A stretch of 53,532 nt of DNA from Bacilli bacterium. Its GTDB lineage: Bacteria > Bacillota_I > Bacilli_A > RFN20 > CAG-826. The translations under genes were made by a program, and so were the position numbers. This document shows positions 17,336 through 27,134 of the stretch, in pieces. The notes under the pieces are model-generated. The model was not told the DNA's origin. It was given only the letters and a program-made list of their open reading frames with translations, and did no database searches. Location: NCBI GenBank assembly GCA_024408095.1, contig JAKSVI010000008.1:1-53532 (forward strand), given 5' to 3'. The stretch's first letter is position 1. The number at the start of each line of letters is the position of its first letter.

Positions 17336-19335
17336 TTACAATTGTTATTCCTGTTTACAATGTTGAAAAATACCTAAATAGATGTATATCTTCGGTTATT
17401 AAACAAACTTACGAAAACTTAGAAATTATACTTTCTGATGATGGGTCAAAAGATTCAAGCGGTTCTATTTGTGATGAATTTGCTAAAAAAGATAAAAGAA
17501 TCAAAGTTTTGCATTTTGAAAATAAAGGTTTATCAGAAGCTAGAAACAGGGGAATTAGAATAGCAAAAGGAAAATATATTTGTTTTGTTGATTCAGATGA
17601 CTGGGTTGATGAAAATTATGTTTTAAAAATGTATTATGCTTTGAGAAAAACAAATTCTGATATTGCGGAATGTAAATACAAGAGATGTTCAAACGAAACT
17701 GAAATTGGAAATAAAAATGGTAATATTTTAGAATTTGACAATGTCTCCGCTCTTTCATTGCTTTGCAATGTTGATTATGATAAACACATTGTTGCTTGGA
17801 ATAAATTATATAAAACAGAACTTTTTAATGATGTTTTGTTTCCTATTGGAAAGTTACATGAAGATGAATTTACTGTTCATAAACTTATTTCGAAAGTTAA
17901 TAAATTTTGCGTAGTAAATGATGAACTTTACTTTTATTTTCAAAATCAAGCAAGCATAATGACTTCAAAAATTAGTCTAAAAAGATTAGATTCGATTGAT
18001 GCTTTTTTGGAGAGGATTGAATTTTTCAAAAGCAAAAATCTTAACAACTTGGCGGGCAAAACATCATACCTTTTATTTAGATTACTATGTGATTTTGCAA
18101 GTTTTGAACGAGAGAAATTTGCTGATTTTGACAAATTCTTTTTTGAATTAAATGCAAAATATATTGATTGCAAAAGCGTCATCGATACACAACAGTTAAA
18201 TAAGGTTGAAAAAAGATATTTAAGGAAGGCAAGCAAAAACGTTCTTAATTTGAAAAAATGTAAGATTTCGGTTTACTATTCACAAAGAATTAAATCTAAA
18301 ATCAGATCCATCAAATCAAAGTTTTCGATTGCTAAAAAACCAACTTTCATCGCTGAAATAAAAAAATCTAGAAAAACAAATTCAAAAATTGGTTTTATAT
18401 TGTCTGCTGTTGAATACTTAAATTATGGTGATTTAGCAATTGGCGAAGCTATGAAACATTTTGTTTCAAAATATTTTAAAATTATTGAAATTTCTCAAAA
18501 TGATACAGTTAAATATTTTGATGAACTGAAGAAAATGATTAAGTTTGATGATGTTATATTTCTTCCTGGCGGGGGAAACATGGGAGATGTTTGGAAATAT
18601 GACGAAAATATTAGAAGAAATATTATTAAGAGTTTCCCAAATAACAAAATCGTAATTTTCCCGCAATCAATTAATTATTGTGATTTAAAAAGCGAATATT
18701 TTTTGGAGTCAGTTAAAATATATAATAATAATAATCCGTTATTAACACTTTGTGTTAGAGATGTCGAATCTTTAAATAAAGCAAGAAGTTATTACGATAA
18801 TTTGAATTGTGTGTTGATTCCTGATTCAGTGTTTTTATTAAATGACGTTGTTAATCCAGAAAGTGCTAGCAAAGTTGCTTTATGCTTTAGAGACGATAAA
18901 GAGCAGTCAGTAAGTTCGATTAGAAAAGAATTAGAAATCATTGATGTTATTGAAGATTTAAAAATGCCGATTGAGCTTATTTCTACAGTATCTAACGGAA
19001 ATACTTCTTTATTAAAAAGAAAAGATGATGTCATGGCAAAAATAAAAGAAGTAGCATCATATAAGATTGTAGTTACCGATAGGCTCCATTGCATAATTTT
19101 CTGTGCGTTAACTGGAACGCCTTGCATTGCTCTCAATAATGCTAACAATAAAATAAAAATGTTTATTGAAACTTGGTTGCCAAATGCAAAATTTGTTTTG
19201 TATTTGGATAAAAATGATAAAATAGATGCTAGTATTTTTAATCACTTTAATGATTATAAATACAAAGAAAAAATGAATTTAGCTGACAAATTTAATGAAT
19301 TAGGAAAAATTTTAGATGAGTACTCCAAGATTTAA
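17323..19335 (+). CDS. GT2 glycosyltransferase fused to a polysaccharide pyruvyltransferase domain
   Basis: 670 residues in one frame. Residues 1-260 are a GT2 domain (ITIVIPVYNVEKYLNRCISS, LSDDGSKDSSG, CFVDSDDWVDENY, LHEDEFT). Residues about 345-670 are a pyruvyltransferase-type domain (SAVEYLNYGDLAIGEA, FLPGGGNMGD, IVIFPQSINY, CVRDVESL, VVTDRLHCIIFCALTGTPCI). A basic linker joins them. The fusion could add a sugar and then ketal-pyruvylate it, or the second domain may only resemble that fold. Starts with GTG behind a perfect Shine-Dalgarno, inside the end of the previous gene. No frameshift is needed to join the domains. Confidence 0.8.
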   Translation: MDDLITIVIPVYNVEKYLNRCISSVIKQTYENLEIILSDDGSKDSSGSICDEFAKKDKRIKVLHFENKGLSEARNRGIRIAKGKYICFVDSDDWVDENYVLKMYYALRKTNSDIAECKYKRCSNETEIGNKNGNILEFDNVSALSLLCNVDYDKHIVAWNKLYKTELFNDVLFPIGKLHEDEFTVHKLISKVNKFCVVNDELYFYFQNQASIMTSKISLKRLDSIDAFLERIEFFKSKNLNNLAGKTSYLLFRLLCDFASFEREKFADFDKFFFELNAKYIDCKSVIDTQQLNKVEKRYLRKASKNVLNLKKCKISVYYSQRIKSKIRSIKSKFSIAKKPTFIAEIKKSRKTNSKIGFILSAVEYLNYGDLAIGEAMKHFVSKYFKIIEISQNDTVKYFDELKKMIKFDDVIFLPGGGNMGDVWKYDENIRRNIIKSFPNNKIVIFPQSINYCDLKSEYFLESVKIYNNNNPLLTLCVRDVESLNKARSYYDNLNCVLIPDSVFLLNDVVNPESASKVALCFRDDKEQSVSSIRKELEIIDVIEDLKMPIELISTVSNGNTSLLKRKDDVMAKIKEVASYKIVVTDRLHCIIFCALTGTPCIALNNANNKIKMFIETWLPNAKFVLYLDKNDKIDASIFNHFNDYKYKEKMNLADKFNELGKILDEYSKI

Positions 19336-20410
19336 AAGATTGATTGAATGTTACGTGCCTATTTATGCATGCAATTTTAGATGCGACTATTGTTATATAA
19401 AACAAAACCCATCTAGAGATTTTGAATCACGAGTAGAAAAATTTAAGTATTCACCAGAATATATTGCAAAATGTTTAAGAAAGAAAAGATTAGGTGGAAC
19501 TTGCTTAATTAATTTATGTGCTGGTGGTGAAACTCTTTTATCAGAAGAAGTTGTTGAACTTGCAAAGTATCTATTAGAAGATGGACACTTTGTAATGATT
19601 GTCAACAATGGAACATGCACTAAAAACATACAAAAACTCTGCGATTTCCCTGACAATTTAAAAGAAAGATTATGGCTTAGGTTCTCGTTACATTGGTTAG
19701 AATTGAAAAGATTAAATTTGATAGATCATTTCTTTGATAATGTTAAAAATTGCAAAAATAACGGCATTTCTATCGGAGTTGAAATGGTTGCAAGTGATGA
19801 CTATATTCCATTTATTCCTGAGATAATTAATAAATGTAATGATGAAATAAAATCGCTTCCAGAAATAAATATTGCAAGGAAAGATCCTGAATTTACGACA
19901 TTGACTAATCTTTCTAAAGAAGAATATATTAAAACATGGTCAGTTTTTAATTCTAAATCCTTTGATTTAAAACTTAAAACTGTTGGGGTTAAAAGAAGAG
20001 AATTTTGTTATGCAGGAGATTGGTCTGTTACATTAGATTTGGGAAATGGAAACATGAGCAAATGCTATTCCTGTTTTTTACAAAACATTTTCAAAAATCC
20101 TAATTCTAAAATTAAATTTGAAGCTATGGGCAAAAAATGTCCACTTCCATATTGCCATAATTCACATCTTTGGATGGCTATTGGAAATATTCCAACTTTA
20201 GAATTTCCTACTTTGTTAGAAATCAGATCTAAAGAATGTAGTGATGGTACTCATTGGTTATCTAAAACATATCAAGACTTTATATCTCAAAAAGTTTATG
20301 AGAACAATAAAAAGTACTCTATCTTTAAAAGAGCAGTTATCAAAATGTCACATTTTGTAAAATCTCTAATTTCAAAGTTAAAGCATTTAATAAGAAAGGT
20401 TTTTAAATAA
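19316..20410 (+). CDS. Radical SAM enzyme with C-terminal cysteine-rich (SPASM-like) region
   Basis: 364 residues. C19NFRCDYC (CxxxCxxC) is the radical-SAM iron-sulfur motif, and LCAGGETLL corresponds to the GGE SAM-binding motif. Later cysteines (REFCYAGDW, CYSCF, KKCPLPYCHN) form a set suited to an auxiliary cluster as in SPASM/twitch proteins. Start ATG 19316 has AGGAAA 8 nt upstream and overlaps the previous gene by 20 bp. Radical SAM proteins are uncommon in capsule loci. It could epimerise or dehydrogenate a sugar or a peptide substituent. The last 35 residues are basic/hydrophobic, suggesting membrane contact. Confidence 0.8.
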   Translation: MSTPRFKRLIECYVPIYACNFRCDYCYIKQNPSRDFESRVEKFKYSPEYIAKCLRKKRLGGTCLINLCAGGETLLSEEVVELAKYLLEDGHFVMIVNNGTCTKNIQKLCDFPDNLKERLWLRFSLHWLELKRLNLIDHFFDNVKNCKNNGISIGVEMVASDDYIPFIPEIINKCNDEIKSLPEINIARKDPEFTTLTNLSKEEYIKTWSVFNSKSFDLKLKTVGVKRREFCYAGDWSVTLDLGNGNMSKCYSCFLQNIFKNPNSKIKFEAMGKKCPLPYCHNSHLWMAIGNIPTLEFPTLLEIRSKECSDGTHWLSKTYQDFISQKVYENNKKYSIFKRAVIKMSHFVKSLISKLKHLIRKVFK

Positions 20411-20411
20411 T

Positions 20412-21371
20412 ATGGTTTCAGTTATAGTGCCTATTTATAACGTTGAAAAGTATTTACTTGAATGCCTTGAATCTTTTAGCAATCAATCCTTCGATGATTG
20501 TGAGATTTTATTAATTGATGATGGATCGACCGATTGTTCATCAGACATTGCAAAAAAATATTGCAAAAATAATAGTAAATTTCAGTATTTCTTCAAAGAT
20601 AATGGTGGATTATCATCTGCAAGAAATTTCGGAATTGATAAAGCAAAAGGCGAATGGCTTATGTTTGTTGATTCGGATGATATAGTCGACGCGTATTTTA
20701 TTGAAAAATTGTATAATTTGGTTATATCTTCTAATACTCAAATTGGTGTTTGTTCGTTTAAAAAGTTTCAAGATAAAGAAGAAATTAGTGCAGCAAAGCA
20801 AGGCGAAACAAAAGTATATTCAAAAGAGGAATACTTTAATTATTTTTTTGAATCCGCTTTTATGGCTGCTTGTAACAAAATTTATAAAAAGAGTTTATTT
20901 GATGATATTAGATATCCAGAAAAACGAATTCACGAAGATTTTGCAACAACGTATAAGTTAATTGATAAGGTCAGTTATATTTCAGTTATTAATGAGGAGC
21001 TTTATAATTATCGCTTTAATAATAACAGCATAACTTTATCTAAAATTAAACATAACAAAATAGATTTGCTTGAAGTTTATAAATCAATTATTTTATTTTA
21101 CAAAGATAAGAAAGAGAATTATCAAATTGCATTAGTTAAAAAAACATCAAATCAATTCTTCTCTTGTTTTGGAACATTATTGACCTACAAAAAAGATAGG
21201 TATGAAAATTATAAGGATTTCAAATATCAAGTTTCAGAATCCTATAAAAACAATTATAAATTGATTGGGCAATTACCACTGTCGGTTGTTAATAAGATTA
21301 TTTATTTTTTATCGTTTAAGAGGTTGTTTTTATTGATTTTTGTATCAAGGATTAAAAGGATAATAAAGTGA
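20412..21371 (+). CDS. GT2-family glycosyltransferase
   Basis: 319 residues: VSVIVPIYNVEKYLLECLES, LLIDDGSTDCSSD, GGLSSARNFGID, FVDSDDIVDAYF and RIHEDFATTYK, all standard GT2/GT-A features. The tail ends in a hydrophobic LLIFVSRIKRII stretch. Begins 1 nt after the radical SAM gene, and its TGA stop touches the start of the GLUG gene. TGA as the genuine terminator is good evidence that UGA is a stop codon here. Confidence 0.85.
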   Translation: MVSVIVPIYNVEKYLLECLESFSNQSFDDCEILLIDDGSTDCSSDIAKKYCKNNSKFQYFFKDNGGLSSARNFGIDKAKGEWLMFVDSDDIVDAYFIEKLYNLVISSNTQIGVCSFKKFQDKEEISAAKQGETKVYSKEEYFNYFFESAFMAACNKIYKKSLFDDIRYPEKRIHEDFATTYKLIDKVSYISVINEELYNYRFNNNSITLSKIKHNKIDLLEVYKSIILFYKDKKENYQIALVKKTSNQFFSCFGTLLTYKKDRYENYKDFKYQVSESYKNNYKLIGQLPLSVVNKIIYFLSFKRLFLLIFVSRIKRIIK

Positions 21372-22618
21372 TGATATTTAAAAAAATAAGTAAGAAAATC
21401 GCAATATCCTTATCCGCTATTTTAGTTGCAGTAGCGGCCGTTTTCACTGTTGCAATGTTATTGTCTCAGAAAGTGCCTGATCCTATTTATGTAAATAATG
21501 AAGAAGATTTTTACAAAATTAATGATCGCTTGGATGGATATTTTATAATAAAAAAATCTTTCTCGTTTTCATCACCAGTAAAACCAATCGGAGATAAAGA
21601 CCATCCTTTCAAAGGAAAAATAAACGGTCTTAGTTCAATTTTCTATAATATCGAATTTGACTACAATGAACTTGATTTAGATAAATACACCGTTGATGGA
21701 ACAACCTATATTGGTTTATTTCCTTTTAATGAAGGAACAATACTTAAAACTAATTTTTATAATGTAAAATATTCAAATTTCTTAAGTGCTTTTGATACCA
21801 ATTTAAATATTGGCGTTGTATCAGGTATTAATAAAGGAAGAATTTCTGGTTGTAGAATTTACGGATTAAAAGAGATCGAATTTAATAGTTCTAAGAGCAT
21901 TAGCTTTGGTGGTTACGCTGGAGTCAATGAAGGAAAAATTTCGAAAAGTGATCTCGTTGGGCACTTTAATTTAAGATCGTCAGCAAATACATTTTCAATA
22001 GGTGAATTTGCTGGTGAATCTCGAAGTAATTCAATTTTAGAACTTTGCAAGAGCGGTGGCCATATTATGGTTTATGAGAGCGAACTTGGCGAGATTAAAA
22101 ATTTAAATGTTGGTATTGGTACTGGCACATTATCTGGCGGCAAAATCAATAACAATATTTTTGAGAATGCATCAATTTCAATTTACAGCAAAGCAGTTAC
22201 CAATTCTTATCTTGGCGGAATAGTCGGCTTAACAAGTAGTGACTCTTCGATTGAAATAAAAAACTGTTATTACAAGGGCAATATTTCCTCATTCGCTAAT
22301 AATGAACAGCATATTTCATTCTCAATTGGTAAAAATTTATCAAGCAAGATTTCTATAAAGAATCTATTGATGGGAGGATCTTTAGCTACAAAAAACAGCA
22401 AATCATTAGAAATCGATTATAGTGATATACCATTAAATTCTGATAACATTGAAAATTGTTACATTATTAATGATTTTACTGCTCCATCAGCTGCAAAAAT
22501 TATTTGCAAAAAAATAAGTATTGATGATGTGACGATTACCAAAATGAAATGGAATGATGGAATATGGATCATTTCCAACGGAAATATATCTTTTAAGGAG
22601 TTTACGATTGATGAATAA
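21368..22618 (+). CDS. Membrane-anchored GLUG-repeat beta-helix protein (module 1)
   Basis: An N-terminal hydrophobic anchor (about residues 12-33) is followed by a conserved VNNEEDFYKINDRLDGYFII block and PIGDKDHPFKGKINGL, the usual opening of GLUG beta-helix proteins. Several GLUG-like turns follow (SGINKGRISGC, AGVNEGKISKS, GGIVGLTSSDSS). No enzyme motif is visible. The predicted place is the outer face of the membrane. A homologue with the same opening and closing features is encoded at 28791, and both are directly followed by a Wzy-type protein, so a joint role in polymerisation or chain display is likely. The start is GTG 21368 (AAAGGA 7 nt upstream) or the adjacent ATG 21371. Confidence 0.8.
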   Translation: MMIFKKISKKIAISLSAILVAVAAVFTVAMLLSQKVPDPIYVNNEEDFYKINDRLDGYFIIKKSFSFSSPVKPIGDKDHPFKGKINGLSSIFYNIEFDYNELDLDKYTVDGTTYIGLFPFNEGTILKTNFYNVKYSNFLSAFDTNLNIGVVSGINKGRISGCRIYGLKEIEFNSSKSISFGGYAGVNEGKISKSDLVGHFNLRSSANTFSIGEFAGESRSNSILELCKSGGHIMVYESELGEIKNLNVGIGTGTLSGGKINNNIFENASISIYSKAVTNSYLGGIVGLTSSDSSIEIKNCYYKGNISSFANNEQHISFSIGKNLSSKISIKNLLMGGSLATKNSKSLEIDYSDIPLNSDNIENCYIINDFTAPSAAKIICKKISIDDVTITKMKWNDGIWIISNGNISFKEFTIDE

Positions 22619-25109
22619 AGTTAAAAGCCTCCTTAAAAAAATATTTACGAATTATGAAAGTATTTTACTGTTTCTTTCAATTCTTTTAATAAATTTTGAT
22701 TTAGTTTTTTCCATTGTTAAATTGTCGAGTTTTGCATCACTTTGTTTTAGAGCGACATACGTAATTATAGGCACATGGATTATCGCAAAATTGGTTTTAA
22801 AAATAAAGCAAAAGAAAATATTTAAAAACCTATTAAAAGATAATTTTATTAGACAACTATTGTTAGTAATAATTGTATCAATAATAACATTTATTCCTAT
22901 AATAATTCCGTTTTTTACAACCGCAGTTAAATCCTTTGATTATTTTACTAAATACATATGCTTAGTTTTTACTATGATATACATTGTGTTACTTACAAAC
23001 GGAGAATTTAGTAGAAAAATTCCTCGTTTAAGCATATTTGTTTCTGTTCTTGTCGGGCTTATGTTTTGTGGAGCTTCTTTTATTGGACCGCTTCGTGGGC
23101 AGACTTATACTGGTGCGTACTCGTTTAATTTTTCAAATCCTAATGCTACAGCTTTAGCCATAGGTTATACAGTTGTTTGTTTAATTTATGGTGTATTTAT
23201 TACGCATTCTAAAATATTGAAAGTTTTTGTTTCTTTAGAAACTCTGTATCTGCTATTTTTGTTGTATAAAACTCAAGCTAGAGCACCGATAGTCGGTTTG
23301 TTTGTGGCACTAATTTTTGTTCTTGTAATAAAACTATTCAAGAAAAAGAATTCTTTAGTAATTTCATCGCTTATTGTATCTTTTATACTCTTTTTTGCTT
23401 GTGTTTATGTAATTATTTTGGTTTCCGCTTCTGGGGCTCAGGCTCCTCAAGTATTAAATTTGCCAGCTATCGGAAAAGGCATAACTTCTCGTTATAGCAT
23501 GTGGACCGAAGCTTTTAAAAGAATTAAAATGCAACCATTACTCGGATTTTATGGAACATTTAATGGACAGCTTCAATACCATAATGCAATTTTGGATTTG
23601 TTTGTTGCATACGGCGCACCTGTTGCAATTATTTTATCATTGTGTTTCATTGCACTATTAACCAAGGCTTTTGGAAAAATGAAATTTGTTGTTACTTCGC
23701 AATATGTTGCATTATTTAGTTTGTGCAGTTTCTTCTTTACAGGTTTATTTGAGTCTTGCATATTTTCTTCAGCTCAAGGGTTGTACATATTGTGCTTTTC
23801 ATTTATATTAGGAATTAGATATCCTTTAACGGATGATTGTATTTCTGAAAACAACGCGATCTATTTTAATGAACAGACAAGCAAAAATTGTAATGTTATT
23901 TTAATAAATTCTGTTTATAAAAAAGGTAGTACAGGTAAGATTGTTGATACTTTAAAAAATGGTATTGAAAAAGCTAAGTTTGAAGCTTTTGTACTTTACG
24001 GAAGAAAAGAAATTGATGCTCCTGTACATAATGCTGCAATTTGTACAAGTAAAATCGAATCAGTTTTATGTAGATTATTAAATAAACTTACAAAAGATGG
24101 TTCTTTATTCAATTATTTTTCAACTTTTGAGTACATTAGAATAATAAAAAAATATAAACCACAAGTTGTTCATGTTCATTGTTTGAATGATCACTATATA
24201 AATCAATATGTTTTGTTTAGATTTTTAAAAAAACATCATATTAAAACAGTTTTGACATTACATTCAGAGAATTTATACGTGGGGTGCCAAGAAGGTCATG
24301 TATTTGATTGTGAAAATTGGTGCAACGGAAATAAATGTCTAAATTGCAATAAATATAAGGACCCAATTAAGAATAAACGCACTTGGAAAAGACTTAATAA
24401 TATGTTTTCAAACTTTGAAGAACTGCAAATAACTGCTGTTTCCCCATGGCTTGCAGAAAGAGCTAAAAAGTCAACAATTTGTAAAGATATTCCTTTAAAA
24501 ACAGTATTGAATGGTGTAGATGACATTTTTAAATTTGCTATTGAAAAGTCCGTTATGCTTCCAGATACTTTAAACAATAAAAAGAAAATACTATTTGTGT
24601 GTGCTAATGCATCAAATCCGCACAAAGGATTTAAGTATTTTGAACAATTAGCATCTGAATTCGAATTAGATAGCAATGTTCATTTTGTTTGTCTTTCACT
24701 AGAACAATATTCAAATAACAATCATTCGAATGTTACTTTTTTAAATCCTATTAAGGATATTGAATTGCTCGCAAAAATTTATTCTGAATGTGATATTTCA
24801 TTGGTTTTAAGCAAAAAAGAAACATTTTCAATGCCAACTGCCGAATCGTTATGTTGCGGAACAAAAGTTGCTGGTTTTGAATGCGGCGGTGCCGAGTCGA
24901 TTGCATCAGGTGAAAATGCTATTTTTGTTAAACAAGGGAATATTGATTTATTAAAAAAAGCAATTAATAAAATTCTTTCGGAAAATTATAATAAACAGGA
25001 AGTGTCTGCTTCATCTAGACAAATTTATCTTTGCGACTACATGATTAATAAATTTTTGGAGATTTATAATCTTAATGACAATTCAAAGGCCTTTAGTATC
25101 GAGATTTAG
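22611..25109 (+). CDS. Wzy-type polymerase fused to a GT4 glycosyltransferase
   Basis: 832 residues from ATG 22611, chosen because AAGGAG lies 10 nt upstream and the ATG overlaps the GLUG stop; an ATG at 22554 would add 19 residues. Residues 1-405 are a multi-pass Wzy-like domain (NFSNPNATALAIGY, KTQARAPIVG, GITSRYSMWTEAFKR, YHNAILDLFVAYG) paralogous to the protein at 30025. Residues about 420-820 are a GT4 domain (LINSVYKKGSTGKIVDTL, HVHCLNDHY, LTLHSENLYVGC, VNGVDD-like LNGVDDIF, SKKETFSMPTAESLCCG). A cysteine cluster (about six Cys around residues 565-585) resembles that seen in WcaC-like GT4 proteins. The frame is uninterrupted, so this is a true fusion placing a cytosolic transferase on a polymerase. 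Confidence 0.85.
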   Translation: MNKVKSLLKKIFTNYESILLFLSILLINFDLVFSIVKLSSFASLCFRATYVIIGTWIIAKLVLKIKQKKIFKNLLKDNFIRQLLLVIIVSIITFIPIIIPFFTTAVKSFDYFTKYICLVFTMIYIVLLTNGEFSRKIPRLSIFVSVLVGLMFCGASFIGPLRGQTYTGAYSFNFSNPNATALAIGYTVVCLIYGVFITHSKILKVFVSLETLYLLFLLYKTQARAPIVGLFVALIFVLVIKLFKKKNSLVISSLIVSFILFFACVYVIILVSASGAQAPQVLNLPAIGKGITSRYSMWTEAFKRIKMQPLLGFYGTFNGQLQYHNAILDLFVAYGAPVAIILSLCFIALLTKAFGKMKFVVTSQYVALFSLCSFFFTGLFESCIFSSAQGLYILCFSFILGIRYPLTDDCISENNAIYFNEQTSKNCNVILINSVYKKGSTGKIVDTLKNGIEKAKFEAFVLYGRKEIDAPVHNAAICTSKIESVLCRLLNKLTKDGSLFNYFSTFEYIRIIKKYKPQVVHVHCLNDHYINQYVLFRFLKKHHIKTVLTLHSENLYVGCQEGHVFDCENWCNGNKCLNCNKYKDPIKNKRTWKRLNNMFSNFEELQITAVSPWLAERAKKSTICKDIPLKTVLNGVDDIFKFAIEKSVMLPDTLNNKKKILFVCANASNPHKGFKYFEQLASEFELDSNVHFVCLSLEQYSNNNHSNVTFLNPIKDIELLAKIYSECDISLVLSKKETFSMPTAESLCCGTKVAGFECGGAESIASGENAIFVKQGNIDLLKKAINKILSENYNKQEVSASSRQIYLCDYMINKFLEIYNLNDNSKAFSIEI

Positions 25110-25112
25110 AGT

Positions 25113-26348
25113 ATGAAAATATTAGTGCTTTCAAATAATCCTTTAAGTTTATCCAATTCAAATGGTAGAACACTTTTAAATATGCTTGAATGTTTTAATA
25201 ATTCTGAAATATTAAACATCTATATTAATGGTAATGAACCAGCATTAGAAAAAGGAACTTTTTATAAAATAAATGAAACAAGGATTTTGAAAAACAAAAA
25301 GCCATATGGCAAATATGTTAAAGAAAGTAATGGTAATTCCGATACACTAATTGCAAAAAAGAGAAAAACACCTTTTAAATGTTTAATTAGATCGTGTCTA
25401 TGGTCAAAGAAATCAGCATATAAGGAAATATTAAACATCGCAAAAAGTTTTGAAGCAGAAAGAATAATAATTCAATGTGGTGATTCTGATTTTTTAATTA
25501 GAATTGCATGCTTCTTAAGCAAAAGTTTGAATATCAAGCTAATTGCTTATAATTCCGAAGACTATATTTTCAAGACGTGGAATTACATTGAAAAGAAAAA
25601 GAAAAGATCAATATTCTTTCGAATTTTTCTTAGAAGATTAAAAAAATCATATAGTTTTCTTTATAAAACCGCTGATTCTTTTGTTTATTTAACTAACATG
25701 CTATTGAACGAATATCTTGAAATTTTCCCTAATCAGAAAGGATATGTTATATATAATTCCTCTAATGTAAAACCGATTGGCAATCATGATAAAACAGGGC
25801 CAATTGTTTATAGTGGCAACCTTGGTGTTGGAAGAGCAGACACTCTAATTCAATTATCAGAATACATTTATAATATTTTCAATAAAAAATTAACTATTTG
25901 TTCTTTAACAAAAGATATGACCGTTCTTAGTAAAATATCTAATTGCCAATTTATTGACTTTATTGGAGAACTTCAATATAAGGAGAATATCGATTTACTC
26001 GAAAAGTCATCCTTAATTATTCATGTTGAATCTATGGATGATTATTATGTTAAAGATACAAAAAATGCTTTTTCTACAAAAATAGCAGATAGTTTATTTA
26101 TTGGTGTTCCATTCTTCGTTTTGGCTCCATCTTCATCATCAATATCTAACTACATAAAAGATAATAATTGTGCGTTTATTGCAAACAATTTCACTGATGC
26201 AGAGGATCTCCTAAGAAAAATATACAATGATGAAAATTTTAGATTGAGTAAAGTATCTAATGCTTTAAAAACTGCAAAGACGAATCATGATTCAAGTAGA
26301 AATTCGAATCTTTTTTATAGGATTGTGGTGGGAGATGATAAAAAATGA
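25113..26348 (+). CDS. GT-B (GT4-like) glycosyltransferase, divergent
   Basis: 411 residues. KILVLSNNPLSLSNSNGRTL at the N-terminus and IVYSGNLGVGRADTLIQLSEY in the middle are typical of a GT-B fold with the donor domain in the second half; FIDFIGELQYKENIDLLEKSS and STKIADSLFIGVPFFVLAP continue it. The usual E-x7-E motif is replaced by a weaker K/D-containing version, so donor use is uncertain. It starts 3 nt after the Wzy-GT4 gene and overlaps the next by 4 bp. Confidence 0.7.
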   Translation: MKILVLSNNPLSLSNSNGRTLLNMLECFNNSEILNIYINGNEPALEKGTFYKINETRILKNKKPYGKYVKESNGNSDTLIAKKRKTPFKCLIRSCLWSKKSAYKEILNIAKSFEAERIIIQCGDSDFLIRIACFLSKSLNIKLIAYNSEDYIFKTWNYIEKKKKRSIFFRIFLRRLKKSYSFLYKTADSFVYLTNMLLNEYLEIFPNQKGYVIYNSSNVKPIGNHDKTGPIVYSGNLGVGRADTLIQLSEYIYNIFNKKLTICSLTKDMTVLSKISNCQFIDFIGELQYKENIDLLEKSSLIIHVESMDDYYVKDTKNAFSTKIADSLFIGVPFFVLAPSSSSISNYIKDNNCAFIANNFTDAEDLLRKIYNDENFRLSKVSNALKTAKTNHDSSRNSNLFYRIVVGDDKK

Positions 26349-27133
26349 CGTTTCAAGTATTAATATCAACAATGTTCGAAAAAGATTATTCTTTATTAGA
26401 AAAAATGAATGTGCAAAGTGATTGTGTTGTTGTAAATCAGACTGACAATAATTTAGTCTCTAAATTTAAATTTCAGAACCATAATATTATATGGGTAAAT
26501 TCAACAGATAGAGGCTTATCAAAAAGTAGAAATTTAGGACTAAAATATGTTACCGCCGATATTATATTACTTGCAGATAATGATGAAGTGTTTCATAACA
26601 ATTATCAGTCAAATATAATTAATGAATTTAGTAAAACAAATGCTGATTTACTTACTTTTAATATCAATTCTATTGGAGCCATCAAAAAAAGATTTACTAA
26701 TTTAAAATATAAAAAATTAAATAAATTTAATATTTTTAGGTATGGCTCAGCAAGAATTGCTTTTTTAAGAAATATTCTCGATAAACATAATATCACTTTT
26801 AATGAAAAATTTGGTGCAGGAACGCCAAGATTAAATGGAGAGGATTCTTTATTTTTAAATTCTTTTCTAAGGAATCGTGCTAAGTGTATTTCTTCCCCTT
26901 TGTTTATAGCTGACATTAATGACACATCTTCAACTTGGTTTAAGGGTTATGACGAAGATTATTTTTATAACAAAGGATATTTTTTCTATGAACTTTTTCC
27001 CAAAAAATCAAGGTTAGCAATTTATTACTATACATTTAAACATAGAAAATTATTTAAAAATATTGGCTTAACTAAGGGTTTTAAACTCATGCTCAAAGGA
27101 AGAAAGAGCAACAAATTAAGGAAAGAAAAATAG
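26345..27133 (+). CDS. Divergent GT2-type glycosyltransferase
   Basis: 262 residues. GLSKSRNLGLKYVTADIILL followed by ADNDEVF matches the GT2 'RN.G' and DxD segments; GTPRLNGEDSLF is the downstream ED motif. The N-terminal strand VLISTMFEKDY is shorter than in classical GT2 proteins, as in other small capsule transferases. It is the last gene of the plus-strand operon. No terminator hairpin is visible behind it. Confidence 0.7.
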   Translation: MTFQVLISTMFEKDYSLLEKMNVQSDCVVVNQTDNNLVSKFKFQNHNIIWVNSTDRGLSKSRNLGLKYVTADIILLADNDEVFHNNYQSNIINEFSKTNADLLTFNINSIGAIKKRFTNLKYKKLNKFNIFRYGSARIAFLRNILDKHNITFNEKFGAGTPRLNGEDSLFLNSFLRNRAKCISSPLFIADINDTSSTWFKGYDEDYFYNKGYFFYELFPKKSRLAIYYYTFKHRKLFKNIGLTKGFKLMLKGRKSNKLRKEK

Positions 27134-27134
27134 T

